Under the pieces are notes generated by a model. It saw only the letters and a list, made by a program, of their open reading frames with translations, made no database searches and was not told where the DNA came from. From the NCBI GenBank assembly GCA_963818885.1, contig CAWFTP010000006.1, positions 623,203 to 687,202 on the forward strand: DNA of 64,000 nucleotides, written 5' to 3'. Origin of the DNA: DATFDN01 sp963818885 (GTDB lineage: Bacteria; Pseudomonadota; Alphaproteobacteria; Acetobacterales; Acetobacteraceae). Positions within the stretch are counted from its first letter, which is position 1. Every line of letters begins with the position of its first letter. Shown piece by piece: positions 1-9,012 of the stretch. A program made the position numbers and the translations under genes.

Positions 1-150
1 CTGCCCGGCACCGACGATCAGCACGTCGAGCGCCGCGCGCCCGTCCACCAGCCGGGGCGTCAGCCAGCGCGCCCGGGGATGCGCGATCAACGCGAGATCG
101 CGGGCAATATCGACTTCGAGCTCGGCGAGGCTTCCCGGCGGCCCGCGACT
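1..150 (-). CDS. Flavin-containing monooxygenase/FAD oxidoreductase, N-terminal part only
   Basis: The minus strand is open from the stop codon of the upstream hydrolase to the window edge. It ends in VLIVGAGQ, the start of a Rossmann FAD-binding fold (GxGxxG type). The preceding stretch (LEVDIARDLALIAHP) resembles the N-terminal helix of flavoprotein monooxygenases of the FMO/Baeyer-Villiger class; that family call is an inference from about 40 residues. An in-frame TGA at 151-153 precedes it and no ATG or GTG follows before the fold. The true start may be hidden by an indel, or it may be a TTG near 60 codons from the edge of the fold. It is the third gene of a minus-strand operon behind the esterase and the metallo-hydrolase. 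Confidence 0.5.
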
Positions 151-1413
151 TCAAGCCGATCGCGCCTTGGCGTCGCGCTGGTACACAGCGAAGATCGCTT
201 TGCCGATCAGCGAGTTTTCGCTCGCCATGCAGCGTTCGTACACCCTGGCCCGCGTCGCCTGGATTGTCCTGTCCTCGGCGGAGGCGGCGGCGGCGAGCTC
301 GACGAGCTGGGCGGCCAGCCGGGTCTGACCGCCCTCGGCCAACGCCGCCGCCCGCCGGGCCAGCTTGTCCGCCCCACCCGCCAATGTCGCGAGCTCGCTC
401 GCCAGTTCGCTCGCGCGGGCGGGCTTGAGATGCGCCGGATCGCCGTCGAACCACCCGGCGTACAGATGCCAGATGCCGCGCACGACGAACTCGGGGTCGT
501 CGTATTTCGGCAGCAGATAGGGCTTCGCGAGCAGCTCCTTCGGCGCGGACACCGAGTGCAAGATCTCGTCCAGCGCGCACCCCTTGTTCATCAGCCGCAG
601 CGTCTGCCCGATCAGGCTCTCCAGCACCTCGGCGCCATCGCCGAGTACCTGCGCTGCTCGCTCCCAGCCGAAGATGACCGGACCGTGGCCGGGTATCAGC
701 ACCTCCGGCTTCAAGGCCTGCATCCGGCGCAGGGCGGCGGCCCATTCGGGTGCGTAGCGCTGTACCTTCCGCGGGTTGCCGGCATTAGGAAACACCCAGA
801 TCACGAAGTCGCCGCTGGCGAGGACGCGGTGCTCGGGCAACCAGACGAAGGTGGCATCGTCGGTCTCGCCCCGCCCATGCAACAGCTCGATCCGCTCGCC
901 GCCGATCGTCAGCGAGAGAGTGTCGTCGTAAATCTCGTCAGGCCGCCTTTGGCCGATCGGGTAGACGTAGTCCGGGATGTCGAACTGCTGGCCCTGGACG
1001 ATGCTGTTGAACCCATGCGTCGCTTCGTAACGGCTCAACCGGCGCAGCACGTTCCGATGAGCGATAATTCGGGGTCTCGGAAGGCCCCTTGCGTCGGCCT
1101 CCTCATCGATAAGCCCGATGCCGCTGGTGTGGTCGATATGGCCGTGGGTGTAGATCACGGTGTGAACGGGGCTGTTGTCCCAGCGCCGGACCGCGGCGAG
1201 GGTCTTGCCTGCCGTGTCCGGTTTGGCCGTGTCGATGAACACAAGCCCGGCCGCGGTACGGATGACGGTGACGCTGCCGCAAAAATACGTCGTGTGGACG
1301 GAGATGATGTTTTCGGCGATGGAGGTGACGGCGCCGTCGGAAACCGCCTCGGTCCACTCCTCCATCGGGGCGGCGCCGCTCCACAGCCGCTCGAAAAGCT
1401 GGTCTCGTTCCAC
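151..1413 (-). CDS. Metallo-beta-lactamase fold hydrolase, alkylsulfatase-like
   Basis: This 420-residue protein has the metal-binding signature THGHIDH at residues 89-95, followed by further MBL ligands: His in LLHGRGETDD, Asp in VLASGDFV and His in IPGHGPV. After the MBL core, a helical C-terminal region of about 150 residues resembles the dimerisation domain of BDS1-type alkylsulfatases. The substrate is not decided by sequence; sulfate esters or other esters and lactones are possible. There is no signal peptide, so it is probably cytoplasmic. The start is 15 bases downstream of the stop of the serine hydrolase, which implies co-transcription. The next gene downstream is a flavoprotein. 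No break is seen in the reading frame. Confidence 0.8.
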   Translation of the reverse strand: MERDQLFERLWSGAAPMEEWTEAVSDGAVTSIAENIISVHTTYFCGSVTVIRTAAGLVFIDTAKPDTAGKTLAAVRRWDNSPVHTVIYTHGHIDHTSGIGLIDEEADARGLPRPRIIAHRNVLRRLSRYEATHGFNSIVQGQQFDIPDYVYPIGQRRPDEIYDDTLSLTIGGERIELLHGRGETDDATFVWLPEHRVLASGDFVIWVFPNAGNPRKVQRYAPEWAAALRRMQALKPEVLIPGHGPVIFGWERAAQVLGDGAEVLESLIGQTLRLMNKGCALDEILHSVSAPKELLAKPYLLPKYDDPEFVVRGIWHLYAGWFDGDPAHLKPARASELASELATLAGGADKLARRAAALAEGGQTRLAAQLVELAAAASAEDRTIQATRARVYERCMASENSLIGKAIFAVYQRDAKARSA

Positions 1414-1428
1414 GTGACTGGTTGACTC

Positions 1429-2583
1429 CTAAAGCGCGCGATACACGGCCTGCTCGAACGCATCGAGCGCGTCGAGCGCGGCGCGATCGCCGAACGGCAG
1501 GATTTGCGTGTAGAGCGCCCCCGCCACCCCGCGGACCGGATCGACCCAGTAATAGGTGTTGTTCAGGCCCGCCCAGGCGAGGCTTCCCGCCGAGCGCCCC
1601 CCCGTCACGGCGTCGGTGTTGATGAGGAAGCTCAGCCCCCATTTCTTGCGCATCCCGGCGAACAGCTCGACGTCGTTTGACGCGTAAGGCACGGCTGTGC
1701 GCATCGGCTCGACATCCAGATTGCCCATGTGGTTCGTGCCCATCAACACGACGGTCTCCGGCCGCAGCACCCGGGCGCCGTCGAGCACGCCGCCGTTGAG
1801 CAGCATCCGCTGGAAGCGCAGATAGTCGCGCGCGGTGGAGAACAGGCCGCCGCCGCCGGCGAAGAACTCGCGCGGCGGGTTCGGCTCCAGCGACAGCGGC
1901 TTCAATCCCTCCGGCGCGCGGGCGTGCACGGTGGCGAGCCGCTCCACCATGTCGGGACGAGCGACGAAGCCCGAATCCGCCATTTTCAGCGGGCCGAAGA
2001 TGCGCTCCTGGAACACGGTCTCCAGATCCTTGCCGGCAACCGCCTCCACCATGCGGCCGGCCCAGTCGATGCCGATCCCGTACTCCCAGCGCGTTCCGGG
2101 ATCGAATGCCAGCGGCGCCGTCAGCCCGGCGAGCTTGCCGGTGCGCGGGGCGGGCGTGCCGGTCACCTCGTGGTAGCGAAGCAGGTCGGTATCCCACACG
2201 TCGTAGCCGAAACCCGATGTATGGGTCAGCAGGTTGCGCAGGGTCACCGGATTCCGGGCTGGCCGCAGGCGTGGCTGCCCCGCCTCGTCGAACCCCTCCA
2301 GCACCTTCGGCTGGGCAAGTCCTTCGACGATTTCCCCGGCCGGCTGGTCGAGCGACAACCGGCCCTCCTCGACAAGCTGCATCGCGGCGGCGGCGGTGAC
2401 TGCCTTGGTCATGGAGGCGATCCGAAACACCGTCCCGAGGTCCATCGGCGCCGGGTCGCTGACGCTGCGCTTGCCGAAGGCGCCTTCGTAGATCACCCGA
2501 TCGGCGGTCGCGGCGGTCGCGACGACACCTGGCACGCTTCCGTTGTCCACCACGCGCCGAAGAACCGTGTCGATATCGCTCAT
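1429..2583 (-). CDS. Serine hydrolase of the beta-lactamase/EstB family
   Basis: This 384-residue enzyme carries the class C-like nucleophile motif SMTK at residues 57-60 and a YGI motif near residue 170 that would supply the catalytic tyrosine. Family members such as EstB and 6-aminohexanoate hydrolase cleave carboxyl esters or amides. The ATG at 2583 is chosen because AGGAGA lies just upstream; an earlier in-frame start would add only seven residues without a better ribosome site. No signal peptide is seen, so it is probably cytoplasmic. It leads the three-gene minus-strand operon with the metallo-hydrolase and the flavin monooxygenase. A Baeyer-Villiger oxygenase plus esterase pair would fit, but the substrate is unknown. 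Confidence 0.85.
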   Translation of the reverse strand: MSDIDTVLRRVVDNGSVPGVVATAATADRVIYEGAFGKRSVSDPAPMDLGTVFRIASMTKAVTAAAAMQLVEEGRLSLDQPAGEIVEGLAQPKVLEGFDEAGQPRLRPARNPVTLRNLLTHTSGFGYDVWDTDLLRYHEVTGTPAPRTGKLAGLTAPLAFDPGTRWEYGIGIDWAGRMVEAVAGKDLETVFQERIFGPLKMADSGFVARPDMVERLATVHARAPEGLKPLSLEPNPPREFFAGGGGLFSTARDYLRFQRMLLNGGVLDGARVLRPETVVLMGTNHMGNLDVEPMRTAVPYASNDVELFAGMRKKWGLSFLINTDAVTGGRSAGSLAWAGLNNTYYWVDPVRGVAGALYTQILPFGDRAALDALDAFEQAVYRAL

Positions 2584-2665
2584 GCTCTCCTGTCTCCCTC
2601 GCATCGCGGAGCACTGAGAGTATGTCAGTCCTGGAAACCGGACGTCTAGCGGCGGTCGCTTCGCC

Positions 2666-3454
2666 GTGCTTTGTTGCGGCGTGATCGCGATCTACGTCAT
2701 CGTCGCGCTGATCCTGCTCCTGCTCTACCTCTCGGTGCGCATCGCCGCCGAGTGGCAGCGGGCGGTGATCCTGCGACTGGGGCGGCTGCATCAGGTGAAG
2801 GGGCCCGGCCTCTACTTCCTGCTGCCGTTCTTCGACCGGCCGGCGCAGGTGATCGACCTGCGCATCCAGACCAGCACGATCAGCGCCGAGCAGGCGCTGA
2901 CCCGCGACACGGTCGCCGTCGGCGTCGATGCGATCGTCTTCTGGCAGGTCGCGGATGCCGCGGCGGCGGCGGTCAACATCGTCAACTATCGCGAGGCGGT
3001 GGAGCGGGTGTCGCAGACCAGCCTGCGCGAGATGATCGGCGCGTCCCCGCTCGACCGCCTGCTCTCGGACCGCCAAACGGCCGATGAGCAGCTGCGCGCC
3101 GCGATCGCCGAGAAAATCAAGAATTGGGGCGTGCGGGTCATCAGCGTGGAGATCCGTGACGTCGCGATCCCGCGCGAGCTGCAGGACGCCATGAGCCGGC
3201 AAGCGCAGGCCGAGCGGGAGAAGACCGCCCGCGTCACGCTCGCCTCCGCCGAGCGGGCGATCGCCGAGCAGGTGCTGGAGGCGGCGCGCCTCTACGGCTC
3301 GGACCCCATCGCGCTGCAGTTGCGGCAGATGAACCTCCTCTACGAGATGAACAAGGACCACGGCGCGACGATCCTGATTCCGACGGAGATGGTGAACAGT
3401 CTGGGCGCCCTGTTCGGCCGCGCCCCGCCGGAGCGGGACGTAGATTCGGACTGA
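2666..3454 (+). CDS. SPFH/Band 7 domain membrane protein, slipin type
   Basis: This 262-residue stomatin-like protein has a single N-terminal membrane helix (about residues 5-24), then the PHB/SPFH core with the typical RAVILRLGR and GPGLYFLLPFFD signatures. A charged helical region rich in Ala, Glu and Arg follows (about residues 170-215). Slipins form oligomeric scaffolds in ordered membrane patches and are often paired with an NfeD protease partner. No nfeD gene is present here. The GTG at 2666 is the longest reasonable start; a second GTG at 2681 would also keep the membrane segment, and neither has a strong Shine-Dalgarno sequence. It stands alone between a divergent esterase operon and a repeat cluster. 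Confidence 0.85.
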   Translation: MLCCGVIAIYVIVALILLLLYLSVRIAAEWQRAVILRLGRLHQVKGPGLYFLLPFFDRPAQVIDLRIQTSTISAEQALTRDTVAVGVDAIVFWQVADAAAAAVNIVNYREAVERVSQTSLREMIGASPLDRLLSDRQTADEQLRAAIAEKIKNWGVRVISVEIRDVAIPRELQDAMSRQAQAEREKTARVTLASAERAIAEQVLEAARLYGSDPIALQLRQMNLLYEMNKDHGATILIPTEMVNSLGALFGRAPPERDVDSD

Positions 3455-3458
3455 ACTC

Positions 3459-3588
3459 TTCTCCCTCTCCGCCTGGGCGGAGAGGGTCGGGGAGAGGTGG
3501 GAACACCATGACAACCGATCCGCGAACTCGTGTGTACCCCCACCTCACCCCAACCCTCTCCGCCCCCAAGAAAGGGGCGGAGAGGGGG
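3459..3588. repeat. Paired palindromic intergenic repeat (REP/BIME-like, family B)
   Basis: Two hairpins based on CTCTCCGCC and GGCGGAGAGG (3459-3501 and 3541-3588) face each other in inverted orientation about 40 bases apart. The same cores recur near 51.9 kb and 52.0 kb. A related CTCTCCC/GGGAGAG form is present near 16.3 and 24.1 kb. It could form stems that end transcription or protect mRNA 3' ends. The open frame of the next gene runs through the second hairpin, which argues that its true start lies beyond the repeat. Confidence 0.75.
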
Positions 3589-4207
3589 ATCGGCGCCGTG
3601 CTCCGCACCCCGCATCCGGAGCAGGTCGCCACGACCAGTCTCTGGGCGTTCGTGCAATGGCTGCGCGCGACCGGGCGGGCCGATCTCGATGGATGGCCGG
3701 CGGTCGTCGCCTGGTCCGCGAACGACCGGTCCGCCTTCACTGGCGCGATCGCCTACTTCGCCGGCGTAGACGCCGAACCGCGCCTCATCCGTGCCGCCGC
3801 CGAGGTGCTGCTGCACGCCGACATCCGCCCCGACGACGTGGTTCTGGTGGCCACCGGAACCGCCTGGCCATGGCGCATCGCGGCGGTGCAGGGCACCAAG
3901 ATCGTGCTCGCCGACGCACCGCGCCCCGCAGACCTGTTTCCGTCGGCGGCGGACGCGAGGGCGAGCGTGCTGATTGCGGACGCAACCACGCTCGCCAACG
4001 CCGCCTTCCAGCGGCCTGGGCGCCGCCCGGACCTTTCCGCGTTGCGCTCGATCATCGCGACAGGCGGCCCTCTCGCCCCGGCGGCGCGGATACGGCTCTA
4101 CACCTGGGTGAAGGCCGACCTGCTGCTGCTCGCCCGCGCCGGGGACAGCCTCTGGGGCAGCCCGCTCGAGCCGGTGCGCACCGATCCGGGCGCGCCTCTC
4201 AGCCTGT

Positions 4208-4855
<648 letters not shown>

Positions 4856-4866
4856 TGCCGTGCTCC

Positions 4867-5568
4867 TCAGCCGCGTGCGCGGACGGTGCGCTGCTCGATC
4901 CGCTTCTCGACGTTCGCGAGCTTGACGATGCGATCGACGAAGATGCCGGGCGTGACGATATGGTCCGGGTTGAGCGCGCCCTGCTCCACCAGCTCCTCGA
5001 CCTGCACCACCGTCGTCTTCGCCGCCGTCGCCATGATCGGATTGAAGTTCCGCGCCGTCATCCGATAGATCAGGTTGCCTTCCGGGTCCGCCTTCCAGGC
5101 GTGGATCACCGCGAGGTCGGCGCGCAGCCCGCGCTCCAGCACGTAGATCCGTCCGTCGAACTCCTTGGTCTCCTTGCCTTCCGCGACCTGCGTGCCCGCG
5201 CCGGTCGCGGTGTAGAAGCCGGGAATACCGGCGCCGCCTGCGCGGATGCGCTCGGCGAGGGTCCCCTGCGGGTTGAACTCGATCTCGAGCTCGCCCGCGA
5301 GGTACTGCCGGGCGAACGTCGCGTTCTCCCCGACATAGGAGCTGATCATCTTCCTGATCTGACGCGTGCCGAGAAGCAGGCCGAGACCGGCGTCATCGAT
5401 GCCCGCATTGTTGGAGATGACGGTCAGGCCCTTCACCCCGCTGTCACGGATCGCGTGGATCAGCGCCTCCGGGATGCCGCACAAGCCAAAACCGCCCGAC
5501 ATGATGGTCATCCCGTCCCGCAGGACATCGGACAGCGCCGCACGAGCGTCGGGATAAATCTTGTTCAC
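4867..5568 (-). CDS. scoA: 3-oxoacid CoA-transferase, subunit A
   Basis: This 233-residue alpha subunit has the CoA-transferase signature around SGGFGLCGIPE (from about residue 23) and pairs with the downstream subunit B. The GTG at 5568 gives the MNKIYPDARAAL N-terminus usual for the family and has GAGGGA about eight bases upstream. The longer open frame to 5622 adds residues with no match to the family. The pair forms a two-gene operon. It diverges from phaB across about 130 bases that must hold promoters for both. The product would activate acetoacetate or a similar oxoacid at the expense of succinyl-CoA. Confidence 0.93.
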   Translation of the reverse strand: MNKIYPDARAALSDVLRDGMTIMSGGFGLCGIPEALIHAIRDSGVKGLTVISNNAGIDDAGLGLLLGTRQIRKMISSYVGENATFARQYLAGELEIEFNPQGTLAERIRAGGAGIPGFYTATGAGTQVAEGKETKEFDGRIYVLERGLRADLAVIHAWKADPEGNLIYRMTARNFNPIMATAAKTTVVQVEELVEQGALNPDHIVTPGIFVDRIVKLANVEKRIEQRTVRARG

Positions 5569-5697
5569 GATGCGATCCCTCGTTCCGGTCGGCAAAATGC
5601 CATTCGCGGGAGGTGCCCACAAGACGCCTCCCGGTCCGCAAAGGCCGTGCTATGCTCGCGCCAACGACAACGGCCAAGGACAACGGGAGGTACGGAC

Positions 5698-6420
5698 ATG
5701 GCACGAGTTGCCCTCGTCACCGGCGGAACCCGCGGAATAGGCGCCGCCATCAGCCGCGCGCTGAAGCAGGCCGGCCGGACCGTGGTCGCGAGCTACGCCG
5801 GCAACGAAGAAGCCGCCAAGGCATTCGCCAAGGACACCGGTATGGCGGTCATGCGCTTCGACGCCGGCGATTTTGCGCAATGCCAGGAGGCGATCGGACG
5901 GATCGCGGGCGAGTTTGGCCCGGTCGAGATATTGATCAACAACGCCGGCATCACGCGCGATTCCACCATGTCGCGACTGACGCGCGATATGTGGGATGCG
6001 GTGATCGATACCAATCTCGGGTCCTGCTACAACCTCTGCAAGCTGACCTGGGACGGCATGCGCGAGAAGAAGTTCGGCCGCATCGTCAACATCGGCAGCG
6101 TGAACGGCCAGGCCGGGCAGTACGGCCAAGTAAACTACGCCGCCGCCAAATCGGGCATCCACGGCTTCACCAAGGCGCTGGCGCAGGAAGGTGCGCGCCT
6201 CGGGATCACCGTCAACGCGGTGGCGCCCGGCTACGTCGATACCGACATGGTGCGCGCGGTCCCCGCCGACGTGCTGCAGAAGATCGTCGCGCGGATCCCC
6301 GTCGGGCGGCTCGGTCGCGCCGAGGACATCGCGCGGGGCATCGCGTTCCTGACCGCCGACGACGCCGACTTCATCACCGGCAGCACGCTATCGATCAACG
6401 GCGGCCAGCACATGTATTGA
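5698..6420 (+). CDS. phaB: Acetoacetyl-CoA reductase
   Basis: This 240-residue short-chain dehydrogenase has the cofactor motif TGGTRGIG at residues 8-15, NNAG near 80, and the catalytic Ser/Tyr/Lys in NIGSVNGQAGQYGQVNYAAAK. The segment GQAGQYGQVNY is characteristic of PhaB, the NADPH-dependent reductase that makes (R)-3-hydroxybutyryl-CoA for PHB. The ATG at 5698 follows GGGAGG; an open frame extends far upstream but overlaps scoA and lacks family similarity. No phaA or phaC is present in the window. The PHB role rests on family similarity plus the adjacent CoA transferase. A palindromic repeat follows the stop. Confidence 0.92.
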   Translation: MARVALVTGGTRGIGAAISRALKQAGRTVVASYAGNEEAAKAFAKDTGMAVMRFDAGDFAQCQEAIGRIAGEFGPVEILINNAGITRDSTMSRLTRDMWDAVIDTNLGSCYNLCKLTWDGMREKKFGRIVNIGSVNGQAGQYGQVNYAAAKSGIHGFTKALAQEGARLGITVNAVAPGYVDTDMVRAVPADVLQKIVARIPVGRLGRAEDIARGIAFLTADDADFITGSTLSINGGQHMY

Positions 6421-6432
6421 GACCATTTCGCT

Positions 6433-6529
6433 GTCATTGCGAGGACGCCCGCGAAGCGGGCGGACGAAGCAATCCCCCACACGCGTGCAGGGGATTGCTT
6501 CCCACCGCTTTCGCGGTGGTCGCAATGAC
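6433..6529. repeat. Long palindromic intergenic repeat (family A, GTCATTGCG ends)
   Basis: An imperfect inverted repeat starts GTCATTGCGAGG and ends CGCAATGAC. Inner arms read GAAGCAATCCCC and GGGGATTGCTTC. A second copy with the same ends and core lies at 38757-38828. It sits just after the phaB stop and before the convergent CDF gene, so it could work as a bidirectional terminator. GCAATGAC-type elements are widely dispersed in alphaproteobacteria. Confidence 0.8.
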
Positions 6530-6568
6530 GCGGGTGGGGACGGAGTGATGGCGTCGGGCTGTCGGCAA

Positions 6569-7483
6569 TCAGATCACCTGCTCGGAGCGCAGGCCGCACG
6601 CATATGCGGTGTCGACGGTCTCGAGCTGCACGGTCGTGTGGCCGATGCCGAAGCGTTCCCGCAACTCGGCCGGCACGCGCTCAAGGAGCACGGGATCGTC
6701 CGCCGTGTCACCCCTGACCAGATGCACCGTCAGCGCGTTGTCGGTCGTCGACAGCGCCCAGATATGCAGGTCATGAACCTCGCTGACCCCGGGAAGCTGG
6801 CCTAGATAGGCGGTCACCGCCGCCGGGTCGATGCCCGCCGGCACGGCATCGAGCGACAGGTTGACCGACTGGCGCAGCAGATCCCACGTGCCGACGACGA
6901 TCATGATCGCAATCAGCAGGCTGACCGCCGCGTCGAGCCGGTTCCAGCCGGTCAGCCAGATTACCAGCCCGGCGACGGCGACGCCCGCTGTCAGCGCGGT
7001 ATCCGCCGCCATGTGGGCGAAGGCGGCGTTCCGGTTCAGGTCGTGCTTGCGCCCGTGGGCGAGCAGCCAGGCGGCGATCCCGTTGGCGGGGATGCCGACG
7101 AGCGCGACAAGCATGATCACGAACCCATCCGTCGGCTCGGGGCTGGCGAGCTTGCGGCCGGCTTCCAAGGCAATGGCACCGGTGACCAGCAACAGAAGCA
7201 CCGCGTTCGCGAGCGCCGCCAGCACTGAGGCACGCCGCATCCCATAGGTGAAGCGCGGCGTCGGCCCCCGCGTCCCCAGCCAGACCGCACCCCAGCCCAG
7301 CAGCAGACTCAGGACATCGCCGAAATTGTGCCCGGCATCAGCGAGCAGGGCGGTCGAATTGACCATCAGGCCGGCGACGGCCTCGACCACCACGTAGGCG
7401 AGGTTGATCAGGCTGCCGATCGCGAAAGCGCGGCCGGTTGTACCGAGCGGGGAGTGGGCGTGGTGGGAATGGTCATGCGGCAT
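6569..7483 (-). CDS. Cation diffusion facilitator metal exporter (CzcD/ZitB type)
   Basis: This 304-residue protein has a His-rich N-terminus (HDHSHHAH), six predicted membrane helices and a cytoplasmic C-terminal ferredoxin-like domain (LHIWAL). The transport site is visible as ADAGHNFGD in helix 2 and HMAADT in helix 5, the HxxxD pairs that bind Zn or Cd in CDF proteins. Such proteins exchange cytosolic divalent metal for protons at the inner membrane. The ATG at 7483 starts the His-rich tail; the longer open frame runs through rpsU and is not credible. The gene follows rpsU on the same strand with a 29-base gap. The metal is inferred, with zinc most likely. Confidence 0.9.
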   Translation of the reverse strand: MPHDHSHHAHSPLGTTGRAFAIGSLINLAYVVVEAVAGLMVNSTALLADAGHNFGDVLSLLLGWGAVWLGTRGPTPRFTYGMRRASVLAALANAVLLLLVTGAIALEAGRKLASPEPTDGFVIMLVALVGIPANGIAAWLLAHGRKHDLNRNAAFAHMAADTALTAGVAVAGLVIWLTGWNRLDAAVSLLIAIMIVVGTWDLLRQSVNLSLDAVPAGIDPAAVTAYLGQLPGVSEVHDLHIWALSTTDNALTVHLVRGDTADDPVLLERVPAELRERFGIGHTTVQLETVDTAYACGLRSEQVI

Positions 7484-7512
7484 GGCGGACCACTCCCGAC
7501 ACGAAGGGGAGG

Positions 7513-7716
7513 CTAGAAACCCTCGCGCTCCAGACGCTTGCGCTCCAGCTTGCGGGCGCGGCGCACCGCCTCCGCGGCCTCGCGCGCGCGGCGCTCGGAC
7601 GGCTTCTCGTAATGGCGGCGCAGCTTCATCTCCCGGAAGACACCTTCCCGCTGCATCTTCTTCTTGAGCGCCTTCAGCGCCTGATCGACGTTGTTGTCGC
7701 GAACGAGAACCTGCAC
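7513..7716 (-). CDS. rpsU: 30S ribosomal protein S21
   Basis: This small basic protein (about 67 residues) matches bS21 throughout: QVLVRDNNVDQALKALKKK, then FREMKLRRHYEKPSERR, then an Arg/Lys-rich tail. S21 binds the 30S platform and helps initiation. The GTG at 7716 gives the usual QVLVRDN N-terminus; a GTG nine bases earlier (7725) is the alternative and is closer to the upstream AGGAGA. It is transcribed divergently from def across about 130 bases. Confidence 0.95.
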   Translation of the reverse strand: MQVLVRDNNVDQALKALKKKMQREGVFREMKLRRHYEKPSERRAREAAEAVRRARKLERKRLEREGF

Positions 7717-7855
7717 TTGGCGCACTTCTCCTTTTCGTGGTCGGTCGGCCGGTCACGGCCAGGGTGGGGCAGGCCATTCCTTGCCCGGGACGCGGCCTAT
7801 ACCATGGCCGAAACACAGGTGGAACCCCGGCGTTCCGCCCCATATCGGAGCCAAG

Positions 7856-8401
7856 ATGGCCATCCTCAAGATCGCCCGCATGGGCAACCCTGTCCTGCTG
7901 CGCCGCTGCGAGCCGGTCGACGACCCCGGCGCGCCGGAGATCCGGCGGCTGGTGGCCGACATGATCGAGACGATGGAGGACGCGCCCGGCGTCGGGCTTG
8001 CCGCCCCACAGGTCCACGTCCCGCTGCGCCTGTTCGTGTTCCGCATCCCGCCGGAGCGCAAGGGTGAGGATCCGGAGGATTCGACGTTGCCGAACTCCGT
8101 GCTGATCAACCCTGAGGTCGAGCTGCTCTCCGACGAGCGCGCGCTGCGCTGGGAAGGCTGCCTGTCGATCCCCGGCCTGCGTGCCGCCGTCCCGCGCGCA
8201 CCGCGCATCCGCTATCGCGGCGTGGACTGCGATGGCGTGCCGGCGGAGCGGACGGTCTCCGGGTTCCATGCCGGCGTGGTGCAGCACGAATACGACCACC
8301 TCGACGGAATCCTCTACACGATGCGGCTGACCGACTTCCGCCTGTTCGGCTTCACCGAGGATTTGGCCCGCGCGGCGATGGCCCAGCAGGCGTCCGCATG
8401 A
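7856..8401 (+). CDS. def: Peptide deformylase
   Basis: This 181-residue metalloenzyme removes the formyl group from nascent N-terminal methionine. All three family motifs are visible: GVGLAAPQ near residue 44, EGCLSIP near 100 (Cys metal ligand) and QHEYDHLDG near 142 (two His ligands and the catalytic Glu). The ATG at 7856 starts MAILKIARMGNP, typical of the family; the open frame reaches further back but without similarity. Its last four bases (ATGA) overlap the start of the COQ9-like gene, so both are probably translated from one mRNA. The usual partner fmt is absent. Confidence 0.96.
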   Translation: MAILKIARMGNPVLLRRCEPVDDPGAPEIRRLVADMIETMEDAPGVGLAAPQVHVPLRLFVFRIPPERKGEDPEDSTLPNSVLINPEVELLSDERALRWEGCLSIPGLRAAVPRAPRIRYRGVDCDGVPAERTVSGFHAGVVQHEYDHLDGILYTMRLTDFRLFGFTEDLARAAMAQQASA

Positions 8402-9012
8402 TCGAGCCGCCCGAGCGCAGCGCGGAGCGCGATGCCGCGATCGACGCGCTGCTGCCCAATGTGCCCTTCGACGGCTGGACCATGCGTGCCCTGCGGCGCG
8501 GGCTGGCCTCGATCGGCCAAGAGCCGGATGACGCGCCGCTGCTCTTCCCCGGGGGTGCCCCCGACATGGTGGAGGCGTATTGCGACCTCGCCGACCGCCG
8601 GATGGAGGCAGGCGCCGCGGGGCTCGGGCTGGACGCGATGCGCCTGTCCCAGCGCACGCGGGCGGTGATCGCGCTTCGCCTCGCCCAGAACCGGCCCCAC
8701 AAGGAAGCGATACGCCGCGCGATCGCGGTGCTCGCGCTGCCGGCCAACGTCCGGACCGGCCTGCTGTGCACGGCCCGTACCGTAGACGCGATCTGGCATG
8801 CCGTCGGTGACCGTTCGACCGACATCTCCTGGTACACCAAGCGGGCGATCCTCGCCGGGGTCTACACGGCCACCCTGCTGTTCTGGCTGCGCGACACGAG
8901 CGAGGACGATGCCGAGGCGCTGGCGTTTCTCGACCGGCGCCTTGCCGGGGTCGGGCGGATCGGCCGGATGCGCGGGCGCATCAGCGCCAAGTGGCGGCCG
9001 GCTCGCGCGTGA
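8398..9012 (+). CDS. COQ9 family ubiquinone biosynthesis protein
   Basis: This 204-residue protein matches the COQ9 family of alphaproteobacteria and mitochondria: an N-terminal helix with DALLPNVPFDGW, a central TetR-like helical bundle, and the C-terminal STDISWYTKRAILAGVY segment that is the best conserved part. COQ9 binds aromatic isoprenes and supports the COQ7 hydroxylation step of ubiquinone synthesis. The gene overlaps def by four bases and is overlapped in turn by the histidine kinase start (GTGA), so it lies in the middle of a translationally coupled set. No DNA-binding head is seen. Confidence 0.88.
   Translation: MIEPPERSAERDAAIDALLPNVPFDGWTMRALRRGLASIGQEPDDAPLLFPGGAPDMVEAYCDLADRRMEAGAAGLGLDAMRLSQRTRAVIALRLAQNRPHKEAIRRAIAVLALPANVRTGLLCTARTVDAIWHAVGDRSTDISWYTKRAILAGVYTATLLFWLRDTSEDDAEALAFLDRRLAGVGRIGRMRGRISAKWRPARA

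Noticed and set aside
1103..3514. 803-codon minus-strand frame across the SPFH and esterase genes
   Set aside because: It is an Arg-rich shadow frame; the real genes on both strands show family motifs and better codon use.
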